Below, piece after piece: positions 1 to 11,077 of a DNA stretch of 64,000 nt. Location of the stretch: the NCBI GenBank assembly GCA_917880725.1, contig OU862889.1, forward strand, positions 21,968,997 through 22,032,996, written 5' to 3'. Position numbers and translations under genes: made by a program. Position 1 is the stretch's first letter. Each line of letters opens with the position of its first letter. The notes under the pieces are model-generated. The model made no database searches, was not told the origin of the DNA, and saw nothing but the letters and a program-made list of their open reading frames with translations. The DNA is from Selenia dentaria (lineage: Eukaryota; Arthropoda; Insecta; Lepidoptera; Geometridae).

Positions 1-174
1 TCATCGTGGTTGCCAAATCGCGACTAGTTCCAACTAAGAAAACCATCTCTCTACCAAGACTGGAACTATGCGCTGCACATTTATTATCAAAATTGATGAA
101 AACCATTCGTGAATGTCTGTCCAATTATAATATCAAAACCTTTGGTTGGTCAGACTCAACAGCTGTCTTAGAAT
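1..174 (+). pseudogene. BEL/Pao pol fragment (RNase H region), left half
   Basis: Reading from base 4, the plus strand is open and encodes the stretch with PRLELCAAHLL followed by WSDSTAVL, both typical of the RT/RNase H boundary of BEL/Pao retrotransposons. The reading frame stops just after base 174, where a gypsy element is inserted, and resumes at 4943-4946 with the expected next residues (Trp-Leu-Asn). The 5' part of this element lies outside the window. It is a relic: the continuation on the far side of the insertion has internal stops and ends abruptly near 5841. Confidence 0.85.
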
Positions 175-675
175 TGTAATGTAATGATATGATTACTTAC
201 ATTTTAAGAGAATGTCTTCACTAGCTAATAAATCAAAGGAAACATTAGAAATATAAATATATAATAAAAGATAACGTGACCTGACAAACTTTCACATATG
301 GGGTCTTTCTTTTTATAATATGACTTGAACAGTTTCACTTTATGGCGTCCCTTCTCACGAGGCAAGAAACTATATAAAAGACACAGCTTCCTTTATAATG
401 GTTAGTATCTAATTCTTCTTTATTAATGGCTTAATGACATCGAGCCAGTTCTTCTCAGGCCCAATAGCTCAATGGTTGATGGGACCTTCACCAAGTATAT
501 CGATTTCCAATTATCTTTTTTTCTGTGGGATATACGATATATTGTGATAAGCTTCTTTATTATTTTATAATATCAATCCAATCATCAAAATAATAATTCG
601 TTTTTCTTTTGGGAATCCTCTCTCCTCAAAATCCCAAATTAAAAATCCATGACGTCTCCATTGTGTCATTCCAAA

Positions 676-792
676 ATGGTTCTCCTTTTTTAAAGTTTGT
701 CACGTTGCAGGTCAATAAAGAAATAGTTTTTAAATACACACAATAAGGATTTAATGCAATTAAATATGATCATGAAATTATATTATATTACA
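676..792 (-). repeat. Gypsy terminal repeat, left copy (shared part)
   Basis: This segment matches 4831-4942 nearly base for base over about 110 bp, including the central run tcacgttgcaggtcaataaa. In the minus-strand element it belongs to the 3' LTR, whose outer border is placed at 175. Confidence 0.8.
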
Positions 793-1140
793 TTTGGTTA
801 GGGGCCAAAGAAAAAACTTTAACGTACCTAGTGAAAAATTTTGATGTTATGGAACATATCTCACCCCTCAAACTCAATCATCATTCATACCACCAATCAC
901 AACATTCACACCCTGGGGTGTGAATGCTGGTCAAAAGTATGAATTTGGACTCACGGCTATTATAATTCAATGGTCCAAACTCAAAATAAGATCAAGTTCC
1001 TGAATGACCTTGTGAGCTTATTTTTATAAGGTGTCGGTCAACTGCACCACAAATTAAAACCTCATAAAAATATTATGAAAAATTTTATACGACCTTATGA
1101 GCTTATTTATATGTTTATATAGTTATGAGGCCAACTACTC

Positions 1141-1253
1141 TAATTGAAAGTATACAACCTTAAACCTTTTCAAAGAGTCGGCGTAACTTTTCTATTTAAA
1201 AAGTATACAACCTTAAACCTTTTTTAAAGAGTCGGCATATCTTCATAATTAAA

Positions 1254-1303
<50 letters not shown>

Positions 1304-1350
1304 CAACTTTACATGACCTTAAACCTTATTGAAAGAGTCGGCCTTATTTA
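1141..1350. repeat. Short tandem repeat block with an AT microsatellite
   Basis: Three imperfect copies of a roughly 55-60 bp unit carry the sequence accttaaacctt followed by gagtcggc (near 1156, 1208 and 1316). A long pure AT dinucleotide run sits between the second and third copies (about 1257-1301). The block lies inside the gypsy element, between the pol relic and the left LTR. Confidence 0.7.
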
Positions 1351-1609
1351 ATTGTTCTATTTTAAAGAACTTTGCCCTATTCAGGGATATTGAATCCATC
1401 CTGAATCCATCCCTTGAAATGAATAAGTTGAATTAAATTTTATGTTATATACATAAAATATAATTCAATATATAATAAATTATATATTCAATATATAATA
1501 AAAATTATATACATAAAATATAATATATACATATAACTTCTATTCTAATCTAACTATCTATCTAACTACCTAAACTATCCTAACGAAATTAACCTAATAA
1601 TTACTATTA

Positions 1610-2601
1610 ACAGGTATTTATCACGATCTTGAGGATGTAAAGGAATTTCCCAAAAGGCTTTTGCAATGTCAATACTAGAAAGATACTTAGCATCTTTAAG
1701 ATTATCAAGGATTTCATTAACTAAAGACAGACTATAAGCATCATGTCGTGTAACTGAATTAAGTTTCCTACTGTCTACGCAAAACCGCCATTCTCCATTC
1801 TTTTTTGAGGTAATAATAACTAGAGAAAGCCAAGGGCTTTCGCAATTTCAATAACTTCAAGTTCAAGCATTTTATCAACTTCGTTGATTAAGGCTCTCTA
1901 GGTCTAGGTTTCTCTAGTGAAAGTCTATAACAACGTTGTTTAATTGGTAGAGCATTACCCGTATCAATTATATGGCAAACTAAGTTAGTTCTTCCCAAAG
2001 AACCTTTCTTTTCAAAAGAAATATTCTCAAAACAGTTAATCATATTAAAAGCAATCTCTCTTTCTTGACTAGAAAGATGATTACATGAAAGAATCTTTTT
2101 ATAATTATTTAGAACCGCTACATTATCAACATTCAAAGAATTCTGAGTAGAAAGAATACCTGGACACAAATTAATTTTTTTCCAGAAATCCCACCCGAGA
2201 ATAAGAAACAGATATAAATCAGGAAAAACGTGAGTTTTAATAGTATGTATTTCGTTATTTAATTCAAAAGGAAGATTGAAATATTCTATTGAATAAGATT
2301 TTTGTTTATTTGCAACATGAACTTGTATAGGTGACTTGAATAATTGAAACCCTAATTTGGTCATCTCTAAATAACCATTATTGCCAAGTAACGTTATAGA
2401 ACTACCTGAGTCTAAAAGACCTTTAAATTGATGGTTATTAACTTTTACATTTAAAAAAGGACGGTCACCGTCGTTTTCTTCATTAAAGAATACAGAAGAT
2501 ATTTTAAAATTTGACATAAAATGTTTTATCGTTGATAACCAATTACTCCAATCGATAGGATCAAAATTATTACTTTGGTTTGTAACCCCACAATTATACA
2601 A
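1610..2601 (-). pseudogene. Gypsy pol relic: retropepsin and start of reverse transcriptase
   Basis: The open part (2601 to 1888) contains the aspartic protease signature LLDSGSS with the downstream hydrophobic LILGWDFW, as in Ty3/gypsy retropepsins, then the linker that precedes reverse transcriptase. Below 1888 the frame is broken, but minus-strand pieces between 1880 and 1610 still encode a recognisable reverse transcriptase fingers/palm start (GEWRFCVD and SSIDIAKAFWEIPL). The catalytic YxDD region, RNase H and integrase are absent, so the pol gene has lost its 3' half. Confidence 0.8.
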
Positions 2602-2617
2602 GTCACAGTTTAGTTTT

Positions 2618-3342
2618 TTAGAATTGAAAAGTTTTGTAAATAATTGTTACACCTAGGGCAATTAGAAGTTTAAATCCTTGTAATCCGCAGTTAAAACAAA
2701 TTAATTTCTGTCTTCTACAATGTTGAAAATCATGTCTATAAATACGGCAACTCGTGCAAAATAATTGCCTCTGAAACGAAGTGTCGGGACTTCTCCATCC
2801 GGAATTATCATTCGAATTCTGAATAGCTAAATAATTAGAATTATTAAATGTCTTACCAGTATTATTAAAATGATTTGAAGTTGATGGTATATTAGTATTA
2901 TGAGAAACTTGTCCCGTACTAGTATTCGGATAAGTATTTCTTTTTTTATTATTAAAACCACCATAATTATTGTTTGAATTAAATGGTTGTTGTTGTTGAT
3001 AATGATGTTGTTGTTGATGTTGTTGTTGTTGATAGGGTAAAGGCAATTTATTATCAAAAGAAGCAATTGCATTATTGAAATTATTATAATGTGCATCGTT
3101 TATCGGTCTGTAGTCAAATTCTTGTGCGCACGAATTTTCATACATAGAAGGCTCGCGAAAATCTTTATTCCTAGCCATACAATTCTCAAAAGATTGACAG
3201 CATGAAACCAAAGAATTAAAATATCATTTATTTCTTTGAGTGTCACAAAAAAAGAATAACATGGTCGAATATTATGAAGGAGAATCTCCATTTTATCAGA
3301 TTCAGAAAGTTTCTTAGTTAAACGTGAAAACATTCCTGACAT
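2618..3342 (-). pseudogene. Gypsy gag relic: nucleocapsid region
   Basis: The minus strand encodes an Asn/Gln-rich protein with a poly-Gln/His patch and two Cys/His clusters near its end (CTSCRIYRHDFQHC and CFNCG), the nucleocapsid zinc knuckles of a gypsy gag. The last knuckle is cut by a frameshift. An overlapping minus-strand frame (3342 to 3100) carries the preceding capsid part, so at least one indel lies near 3200. Confidence 0.7.
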
Positions 3343-3590
3343 TTTAGAAATATAAATTATAATAGATTCGTCTTCACCCTGAGTTCTATTCCTAATAGCT
3401 TCTAATAATTTATAGTCATAATCAAATATTCCGAAGTCTTTAACTAGCTGATATTTAATATCAGTCCATGTAAGGCCACTATTTAGTTCATATTTAAATC
3501 TGAACCAATGTAATGCATCACCTTTGAAAATGTCAAACGCATGTTGAAGTAATATAGTTTCACTTAAATTCTTCGTAATTCTAAACTCTT

Positions 3591-4290
3591 CTAACTTTTG
3601 TAAAAACGATCTAGGACATGTTTACCATTATACATGTGAGAAGCTCTTATATTCCTAGCGATATCAGTTGAAGATAAACTAGTTTTACTTTTAACTGTAT
3701 CAATCAAAGAAAGAAGAACATCTTCTGATAAAGTTACGAGTTTTTCGTCTGATTTAATTTCAGAAGTCTTATATTCCAAGACTCTGTCATTATTGTTGGA
3801 ACAACCCTGAGTGTCATCGGGTAATTCGAAGGTCGTATTCAGTGACCTCTCTTGTTGATTGTCATCAACTAATAATGGAGTAGTACTTTGAAAAGATTCA
3901 AAAACTTTTTTTAGTTCAGTATATTTTTCTCTCAGCTTCTTATACTTAATTCGTAAATTTTTATCATCCACACCGATCATGTCAATTCTATCTAGTCTCA
4001 ATCCAGCATGATTAAGAAAAGTTTCTATTTTCTTTTTGACTTGTTTATCTGTTATTCCGGTAGTGATGTTTTAATTTTCTTCAATATAAGTTAAAGTATT
4101 CCATAACTGAGACAAATCGACTGCAATTGGAAAAACTGACGACAGAACTGATTCAGCTGGCCTAGTTTTAACTAATCTTTCCAATTGTGTTTTAAGATCC
4201 GAAACGTTATTTGCTGGTTTCTCAGAACGAATAGCAACCTCATATTCCAATTCTAGTTAATTCAAGAGTGAATAATTAATTTCCAACATT
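3591..4290 (-). pseudogene. Gypsy gag relic: N-terminal coiled-coil region
   Basis: The clean part (4001 to 3591) encodes 136 aa rich in Lys/Glu with a likely coiled coil (KYKKLREKYTELKKVFESF). The frame extends upstream towards an ATG near 4290 but is crossed by stop codons, including one close to 4258. The position, next to the right-hand LTR, fits the start of gag in a minus-strand element. Confidence 0.55.
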
Positions 4291-4830
4291 GTGAAAATCT
4301 TTAAGTGTTATTATCAAGTAATAAGGTTAAATATTTTGTAGATTATATAAGTTTAAAGGAAAGAATATAATTTATCCTAAGACGAAAATTAACCGCAACA
4401 CGCCTATCGTTAAGTAATTTATTATACATTCTATTAAAATATTAATATAACGACTAAATTCGTTCAATAATCTATATTACTAAATAAAGAAAATATTATT
4501 AGGCGATATAGATAACCAGTCTAACAGAACTGATCTACGCACTTATTCATATATAAAACGTATTCCATATAATTCATATAACGTCACAGTACAAACGATG
4601 TGACTAAGCCTAAAAAAAATGCAACTCAATAATACGAATAGATAGCATAATAGACTCGTATTCCTATTATATTCTTATTAGCATAGTTCATACTACTAAA
4701 TATAGCCGTCGCATATGTGGCTATAAAAAATATTTTATATAATATTACTTATATTTCAGAGTACACTCCTGAAATATAAGTCGAAGTACTAATGTAGTAT
4801 GTACTAGTACAAGTGTGTGTACTAGTAGTA
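4291..4830. other. AT-rich leader of the gypsy element
   Basis: No coding signal. This should contain the rest of the 5' LTR, the primer site and the leader, but I found no convincing primer-binding sequence. Short near-palindromes occur, for example around 4757-4783 and 4800-4828. Confidence 0.4.
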
Positions 4831-4942
4831 ATGGTTCTCCTTTTTTAAAGTTTGTCACGTTGCAGGTCAATAAAGAAATAGTTTTTAAATACACATAATA
4901 AGGATTTAATACAATGAAATATGATCATGAAATGATATTACA
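4831..4942 (-). repeat. Gypsy terminal repeat, right copy (shared part)
   Basis: Matches 676-792. It ends in ATTACA immediately before ggat and the resumed BEL coding sequence, which fixes the right border of the gypsy insertion. Confidence 0.8.
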
Positions 4943-5841
4943 GGATGGCTCAACGAGGACCCAAACCGATGGAAAATATTCGTTGCATATAGAGTTAAAC
5001 AGGTCACAGAGATCATGCCACCGGAATGATGGAATTACGCAAAGTCAGGTGAAAACCCTGCAGATTGTGCCAGTCGTGGATACACCTCAGAACAACTATC
5101 AAAACATCCGATATGGTGGAATGGACCTGAGTGGCTATCATCCTACGACCATAAATAGACCAAAGAAACACCTGCTTAATTCACTGACGAAGATGTTAAA
5201 AACCCAAAACATGTTAGCATAGTTACAAACAACCAAGAAAATGATACCCTACACAGTTTAATACATAATCACAGCAGCTTTGAACGAGCCTCTAGCATAT
5301 TAGCGTGAATTTTACGTCTGGGGTCACATTACCAAAACAAACTATCCTACTTAACCATTGTGGAGTTGAGAAATGCTAAACACATTTTGATCAAATATGT
5401 GCAACACTCAGTTTTCTCAGATGATATACATAGCATGACTTTGGCATGGCTAAGACAAGAGTATTAGATCGTAAGTGGAAACAATGCCGTCAAAAAGAGG
5501 CTACGAAATTGTGTCATTTGCAGGAAGCATGATCCAGTCAAACAAAACCAATTGATGGGAGATTTACCAACCGCAAGAACAAACGCTACTCGACCCTTCT
5601 TCCATGAAGGGGTTGATTTCACAGGGTTTGTTGACGTCAAATCTTCCAAAGGCCGAGGAATTAAAACTACCAAAGGTTACGTCGCGGTGTTTGTGTGCAT
5701 GGCAACCAAAGCTGTGCACCTGGAGCTGGTATTCAATCTTATTGAATCTGCGTTCCTGGCAGCTTTGAGAGGATTAGCTGCCAGACGAGGCACACTTCGT
5801 TATATCTACAGCGATAACGGAACGAACTTTGTCAAAGCAAA
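4943..5841 (+). pseudogene. BEL/Pao pol fragment (end of RNase H, integrase)
   Basis: Continues the fragment at 1-174. From 4946 the plus strand encodes the end of the RNase H region, including NPADCASRG, through several stops and frameshifts. From 5552 an open stretch encodes the integrase start: the GVDFTGF motif with the first catalytic Asp, a KAVHLE segment and SDNGTNF with the second Asp. It breaks off near 5841, right after the second Asp region, and is followed by sequence of another kind. The third catalytic residue (Glu) is gone. Confidence 0.85.
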
Positions 5842-6333
5842 TCGGAGACGACATCGCATCGCTCGGGGCAGACTGCATAATCAAAGGGGATGACGTCACT
5901 GTTGTGTCGCATAGACATAACTCCAACAGTGTGAACATGTAAGCGGACATTTTAAGTTTCGAAATTCCGCCTATAAATAATATCATCAATTTGTTAATTC
6001 CCATAAGCGATATCGATTCCGTAACTAGTCGCCACGAAAAGGTAATTGAAGAACTGGGTAAACAGATAGAACACATGAAAATGGAGACCGTCATTACCGA
6101 CCAGATATCGTCACACGATGTTCACCATTATGTCGTGATTTATATCATGATGTGCATCGTGGCAGCTGGAGGCGTGGGCTACGCAGTTCGACGAGTACGC
6201 AAAAGAGGCTTTGCGTGCGTACAGCGCGCTGCCCCTGCCCCTGCCGTGGCTGGAGCTGTCCGCGCCGACCCAGAGCCGGTGCCGAGTACCAGTGTCGCGT
6301 ATCGTGTCAGTGATCAGTGCATTAGTGTAAAAT
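5842..6333 (+). pseudogene. Envelope-like C-terminal fragment with a membrane span
   Basis: After the integrase break the plus strand encodes, through one stop near 5941, a stretch ending in an amphipathic region (5991-6110), a hydrophobic span (YVVIYIMMCIVAAGGVGYAV) and a basic tail with RRVRKR. This is the layout of the C-terminal end of a class-I-like envelope protein of errantivirus-type retroelements: stem helix, transmembrane anchor, short cytoplasmic tail. The assignment rests on architecture and position, not on an alignment. No receptor-binding part or fusion peptide is present, so it is a non-functional remnant. Confidence 0.5.
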
Positions 6334-6351
6334 AAGAGCAAAATAGTGATA

Positions 6352-6760
6352 AAAGGGGTTAATCAATATGCTGGTGTAATCAAATCTAGTGCGCGTGTGA
6401 ATAGGTCTATTTCTCCCATTTTCAATCGAGGCAATCATTTTAATCACTAACTTGTACCATTATCATTCACCAACATCCAACATCTTCATTAGTTCTCCCA
6501 TTCCTCCCTCGGGAGCATGTACGATGCAAGCATCGCACATCACGCGCGGTCAGCGATTTACGTATTCATGTTATATTTCATAACTCACGTCACCAGTTCA
6601 TGATCGGAAACTATACCATCAGCGTGTGCTCATCTATCATACCAAATTTAACCATTTAGACTTAGTTTGTGAATAAAAGGACAGTTTTACTTCTACAACT
6701 CGGTTATATCATTTTCCTGTGTACGGACAGCACCGTACAATAGTTATGATATGATAAAAT
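6352..6760 (+). repeat. Possible 3' LTR of the envelope-bearing element
   Basis: A purine tract (aaaagggg, 6352-6359) lies just after the envelope-like frame, in the place of a polypurine tract, and the following about 400 bp contain a polyadenylation hexamer (aataaa near 6672). No second copy is in the window, so the LTR call is an inference from position only. Confidence 0.3.
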
Positions 6761-7178
6761 TAAAGTTAAGAAATGATAATTTATTGTAACATTTACGTAA
6801 ATAAACCTTATATTAAAAACCCTTGTATTATGGTATTACTTGATACCTATCAGTCCAGATTTTCTTTAAAAATCTTTTATTATCAATGTAAACACTTGTA
6901 CCATGCGTTAAAAACATTACTGATATCTGTTTCACATAATCATAACTAATATGTAGGTACGTAATTACAGTAATTAAATGCATATAATTTTTTTGTTAGG
7001 TAATAGTAATTATGTCAACACCATTCCATATTGTATTGCTATTTAAATTTAACTCGCATCTGTATTATTGTAATTAAAGCCGTACTTAATAAAAGTGTAA
7101 TAAGTTGACTTCTGGAATACTAGTGGCACCAACTGGATACTTGGACCTGGATACTGGATACAGTGTATAGGACAGTTG
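6761..7178. other. AT-rich spacer, nothing recognised
   Basis: Unique-looking AT-rich sequence between the putative LTR and the non-LTR insertion. I see no coding pattern, RNA gene or clear repeat. Confidence 0.5.
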
Positions 7179-7191
7179 AGCCTCAGTCGTG

Positions 7192-7821
7192 GAGCACCAC
7201 GGTGAAGTCAAGAGGAACCCAGGGGCCGCGCCGGCGTTGGGGTGCGCTGGCCGGCTCAGGCAGGGCCGCTCCTATGGGCTTTGGCCGCCAAGTCCACATA
7301 GGAGTGGCGGGGTCCGGGCGCTTTGGCGCAGACTCGAGGAGGTGGGGCCCGGGCGCTTTGGCGCAGGCTCGAGTAAGTGGGGCCCGGGCGCTTTGGCGCA
7401 GGCTCGAGGAGGTGGAGTCCGGGCGCTCGGCGCAGACTCGAGGAGGTGTGGGGTGGGGTGGGGTCGCGGGGGGGTTATCCCCCGTGGCTGACGTAGCAGG
7501 CGGTGGGGCTACGTATCCGACCCACCGCAGGGAGACCACGGGCGTCCAGACACGGGGAAGTCTGGCGCCCATTGTTGGTGGGTTTGGTCTCTGAGGCAGT
7601 TGCGGCGTGCCATGTGTTCTGGCGTGCCGCGAAAAGAAGGGTCCGGCAACGGACGGCCGCGGCGGGTTCGCGGTCGTGTGCAAAAACTGTCCCGCGTTCC
7701 CGCCAAAAGCGGCAGTGACGGAACACCCCGGGGTTTTGGTGGGTATACGGACTCCCACATAACCACCTACCTCCCCGTGGTAGGTGGTATCCATAAAGGA
7801 TTTCCCCGGGACAAAAAAAAA
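7192..7821 (+). mobile_element. 5'-truncated non-LTR element, GC-rich 3' end with poly-A
   Basis: A 630-bp strongly GC-rich island ends in a ten-base A run and is flanked by identical 13-bp direct repeats, agcctcagtcgtg, at 7179-7191 and 7822-7834. This is the signature of target-primed reverse transcription. The island contains a 35-bp tandem repeat near its 5' side and no convincing reverse transcriptase frame, so it is either a 5'-truncated LINE reduced to its 3' region or a SINE-like element using LINE machinery. Long open frames on both strands here reflect GC content and are not called as genes. The exact duplication suggests a fairly young insertion. Confidence 0.75.
7310..7450 (+). 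repeat. 35-bp tandem repeat, about four copies
   Basis: The unit, centred on ccgggcgctttggcgca then ctcgaggaggtg, starts at 7314, 7349, 7384 and 7419, a regular 35-bp period. The last copy has lost a few bases. It lies inside the GC-rich non-LTR insertion. Confidence 0.85.
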
Positions 7822-7834
7822 AGCCTCAGTCGTG

Positions 7835-8454
7835 CTATGACTTTTGGACTACACGGTTGATATAAAGTGAAGCCTACCTAGTTACCTAGTTTGGATAAGT
7901 GAATTGTCAATCTACCTCCGATAATAATTGTTCTGTAGTGATTGTGATTATCGTGATATCTACTGTGAATTAAGTAAATTATATGGAAATATAGTGGAAT
8001 CTATCAGCAGTTTTGATTTATCCCTTCTGACCCCAAAAAGTCAGAAGTGGGATCAACGGGAAAAGAATAAAAATTTTCTCGCACCACGCCCTTAAAAACG
8101 TAAGTAAAATTTTTGTACAATATTAGTCGGAAGGGAACAAATATATCGATAGGAAATAAAATATAGTGTATGTAACTCAAGAATAACATAGCTTTCCATT
8201 GGTAAAAGAGTTGTTTTTCGAAACGGTTAAAAAGTAGTTTTTGAGTTTATCCATTACAAACAAACTATTGATTAAATATTTCCCCGTTTTAATATTTAAT
8301 AAATATGTGTCAAACTCAGGAGAATTTTCAAAGTAAAAAAGTAATCATAACTTTATTTTGTTATACCTACACAAGGTATATTTACACTCGTAAAGGAGAA
8401 GCTAGTTCTTCCTTAGTATTATTTTTCTATAGATAGTTGCATTAAACTAAAACC
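7835..8454. other. Intergenic, nothing recognised
   Basis: AT-rich sequence with scattered stops in all frames. No gene, RNA or repeat boundary could be supported. Confidence 0.4.
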
Positions 8455-8665
8455 GTAGCACAAACAATTTGCGAAAATGTATTCGCACCGCCACGCCCAT
8501 GGCACGGCGTCAACTTTAGCTTAAGCGTACCCACATATGAGTTATTTGTGTCACAGCTGCTCTAGCCAAATGTGAGTTTGCACTGATTACAATTATTGGT
8601 TTACGTAAACGACACGACCACGTTACACTCCCGTGGTTAATCGTGCCCAGCACTACGGGTTCATG
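8455..8665 (+). repeat. Dispersed repeat, copy 1 (partner at 55.63 kb)
   Basis: Aligns by eye in the same orientation with 55627-55810: both share gtagcacaaa, aatttgcgaaaa, atgagtta and a gaacgacacg/aaacgacacg block followed by gttacact. The copies are diverged and no terminal inverted repeats or poly-A tail are evident, so the class is unknown. Confidence 0.55.
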
Positions 8666-9280
8666 TAAATTACAATGAATTTTGTTTTCTCGTTCACGCT
8701 TACATATTATGTAGGTGCCTCAGTACCTAAATATTTTCAGTGGTCTAGGTACTTAAGTACGATTTATTATGTCTGACCACTAACTTCTACCTAAGTTTAC
8801 CTGTGTTTAGGATATTAATCTCCCAACACCTCGCAGCTATATCCATTATAGCAGTAGATACGAGAGAAGTACCTACATACGTAATCTGTATGTACTTAAG
8901 TACTTGATCATAGACATAAACATTTTATTGAGCTTTCTTAATAAACAGTAATATTGGTAATGAGTATAGGATTTACGCTTGCTGTTTACCTTAGTGGATC
9001 AAGTTCAGTTCATAACTACACATATCATGTTCATGTAATTGTACATATAAAAGGCAAAGCAACAAAGAAATTAGCTCATCACAAGTAAGTTAATTAATAA
9101 ACTTAGAGATAGGCTTTATGTAAAATATACTAATTTAAAATTATTAAGCCAAAATTGCTATGTGAGATAGATTTAACTTTTATAAAGAAAACAAACTAAT
9201 AGGTTTTTAAGAAATAACACATAGATATTATTTTCCCACTATCAATGCAATAACTGAAAGTTTACACATTGTCAGTGTAG

Positions 9281-9302
9281 ATAATAATAATAATAATAAT
9301 AA
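9281..9302. repeat. ATA trinucleotide microsatellite
   Basis: A short run of ATA/TAA triplets. No other feature is attached to it. Confidence 0.8.
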
Positions 9303-9429
9303 CGTTTATTGATATAATTGTTTGTTTGTAGATATCAAAAAGGGCTTAGGAAAACTAGTATTATTTGAGTTTTTTATTTCATAGACCCTGGTTTACACAA
9401 GTTAATATTTCGAGTTAATTTAGTACTAG

Positions 9430-9473
9430 GTGTTCGTTCGCATCGTTCGTTCGCGGATAATGCGAACGAACAC
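9430..9473. repeat. 14-bp perfect inverted repeat (hairpin)
   Basis: gtgttcgttcgcat at 9430-9443 pairs exactly with atgcgaacgaacac at 9460-9473 across a 16-base loop; the loop repeats part of the arm (cgttcgttcgc). It may be the end of a foldback element. No coding sequence adjoins it. Confidence 0.75.
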
Positions 9474-9568
9474 GTGGTCTACACTTGTTATACAAATTGC
9501 CAAAACACTATAATGATATTTATAAAATAATTAAAGAATATTTGCTCCAAAAATACGATATTAAAAAA

Positions 9569-9850
9569 TATTTAGTGACACTTCCGCTGAAAAGAAAACA
9601 ATGATTTTGGCCTATTTGGGGGCGTGCACCACCCTCCCTCCCGCATATAATGCTAATAGGAAGAATACAAAATAAAAAACACAAGAAACCCCAAATAAAC
9701 CAAAACCGATTCGACACGTGTTTCGCCTCTACACGAGGCATCCTCAGGAGATGTTGACTCGTCGAGCGCTAGACGAGTGAGACCTGTGAGACGTGGTGAA
9801 TTCCTCTGCAAAGGTGAGTAGCTCTCTAATGGTTTCCTGGTTTGTTGTAT
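9569..9850 (-). repeat. Dispersed repeat with hammerhead-like core, copy 1
   Basis: Shares with 54240-54626 the outer sequence tttagtgacacttccgct, the block caccaccctccctcccgca and the core gcgaaacacgtgtcg. The order here is outer arm, then the core in reverse complement, then an imperfect gtcgagcgct-type arm. The family is a dispersed repeat; the core resembles motifs tied to Penelope-like elements, which is an inference. No reverse transcriptase is present. Confidence 0.6.
9711..9747 (-). other. Hammerhead-ribozyme-like motif (candidate)
   Basis: On the minus strand: CTGAGGA, one T, a perfect 5-bp stem GCCTC/GAGGC closed by a GTGTA loop, GAAA, then CACGTG and TC. This is the order of hammerhead core elements (CUGANGA, stem II, GAAA, short stem III, UH cleavage site). 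The extra T after the first core box and a weak stem I argue against full activity as a monomer. Confidence 0.35.
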
Positions 9851-10705
9851 TAGCAGCATCACTGTGTATCAAGTACCTACATAAATTCTAGGATTTAGGC
9901 GAACCAGCAACTTATCCTGTTCCACATCTCTAATTGTGGCAGGCGCGCATCGCCCCCTGGTCAAACCTGGAGGTTGTATGCACCAATTATTATATATCTA
10001 AAATCGATGTCTTTTGTAACAGTTATTATATTAAATACTTATATTATGGCTAGTATCATGAGCTTTATTAATTACGCTCTTCGAAATCAAATATTATATA
10101 TTTAGTACAATAAATATATTATTTCTCTAGTAAAGAGGGTTTTATTAACACAATATTTTAATAGATTAGAGAGGAACGCTTATTGCTTCCTCGATATCAA
10201 ACAGCACATCCCTATTTATCGATATCGATACCCGCGCGCTCGTCTTCCACGTCACTAATAGGTTCTACGTCACTAATGTCACACATGGAAGACCATAGAA
10301 TAAATTTACTCCTAAAGACGAGCGCGCGACTATGATCCGTCAAAGTTGATGGCACTTAGAAAATTAAATTTCCCGCTAACGTCCCGTTTTTTGCTTTAGT
10401 GATTTCCATCTATCTTTAGATATAGTCTGATTAATCTACGATTATATGTTTTTGGGCTGAAAAATTAATTTTAAAAACTTTTTAAATTATTAAATTTGTT
10501 GTATTTATTGTAAATTTTAAGATTTTTAAGAAGTATTTCATCGAATAAGTACAAAGAGCACAAATATTTTTTTACTTACCTACCTGATTTTTTTTACAAA
10601 AACATACTAGGTACTTACTTACGTGATAAAGATCATTATCATATTATTATCAAGAAAGTCTAAAGTACGAATGGTACTATAACTATTTTCATTAGCAAAT
10701 TCGGC
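9851..10705. other. Upstream region of the isomerase gene
   Basis: AT-rich sequence before the first ATG at 10706. It includes cgatatcgat and an imperfect pair of gcgcgc-containing arms (10232-10252 and 10317-10330) that could be a decayed foldback. I cannot place the promoter or transcription start. Confidence 0.4.
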
Positions 10706-11077
10706 ATGGACGTTAGCGATACAATTGTAAAGTCTCGTCAAGGGACTATTGAAATAGTGAGATACAATAAACCTAGCCGCAAAAATGCTATCGACGCGTT
10801 TATGTATTACAAAGTGAAGAAGATTCTAAACGACGCTGCAAATGATGATGAGATTTCAGTAATAGTGCTGACTGGCACTGGAGACTTCTTCAGCAGTGGC
10901 AACGATTTCAGGGCGGCTGCTGAGAGCCCGGAACAGAACAACTTGAGTGTTCTAAGTGATTTTGTAAAGGCATTCATAACATTCCCCAAACTGCTTGTAG
11001 CGGTTGTAAATGGACCAGCGATTGGTATCGCAGCAACAACTTTGGCACTGTGTGATTTAGTATTTGCTTCTGAAAAT
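10706..11077 (+). CDS. Isomerase exon 1
   Basis: Codons 1-124, from the ATG in ggcatgg to SEN before the donor gtaagt. It holds the N-terminal crotonase half with both oxyanion-hole segments. The upstream frame offers no better start. Confidence 0.88.

Larger units (their letters stand above)
175..4942 (-). mobile_element. Ty3/gypsy-type LTR retrotransposon nested in a BEL relic
   Basis: The element starts TGTAAT and ends ATTACA and interrupts the BEL reading frame exactly. The flanks gaat (171-174) and ggat (4943-4946) look like a 4-bp target duplication with one change. About 115 bp at the right end of each terminus match (676-792 and 4831-4942), as LTRs should; the rest of the left terminus (175-675) has no partner I can align by eye near the right end, so one LTR is rearranged or strongly diverged. 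Coding relics lie on the minus strand in the order gag (4290 to 2618), protease (2601 to about 1890), start of reverse transcriptase (1890 to 1610). RNase H and integrase are missing. Confidence 0.75.

Noticed and set aside
7183..7794. 203-codon open frame on the minus strand and several overlapping frames
   Set aside because: GC-rich sequence with tandem repeats gives long frames on both strands; the poly-A tail and target duplications show a mobile element on the plus strand.
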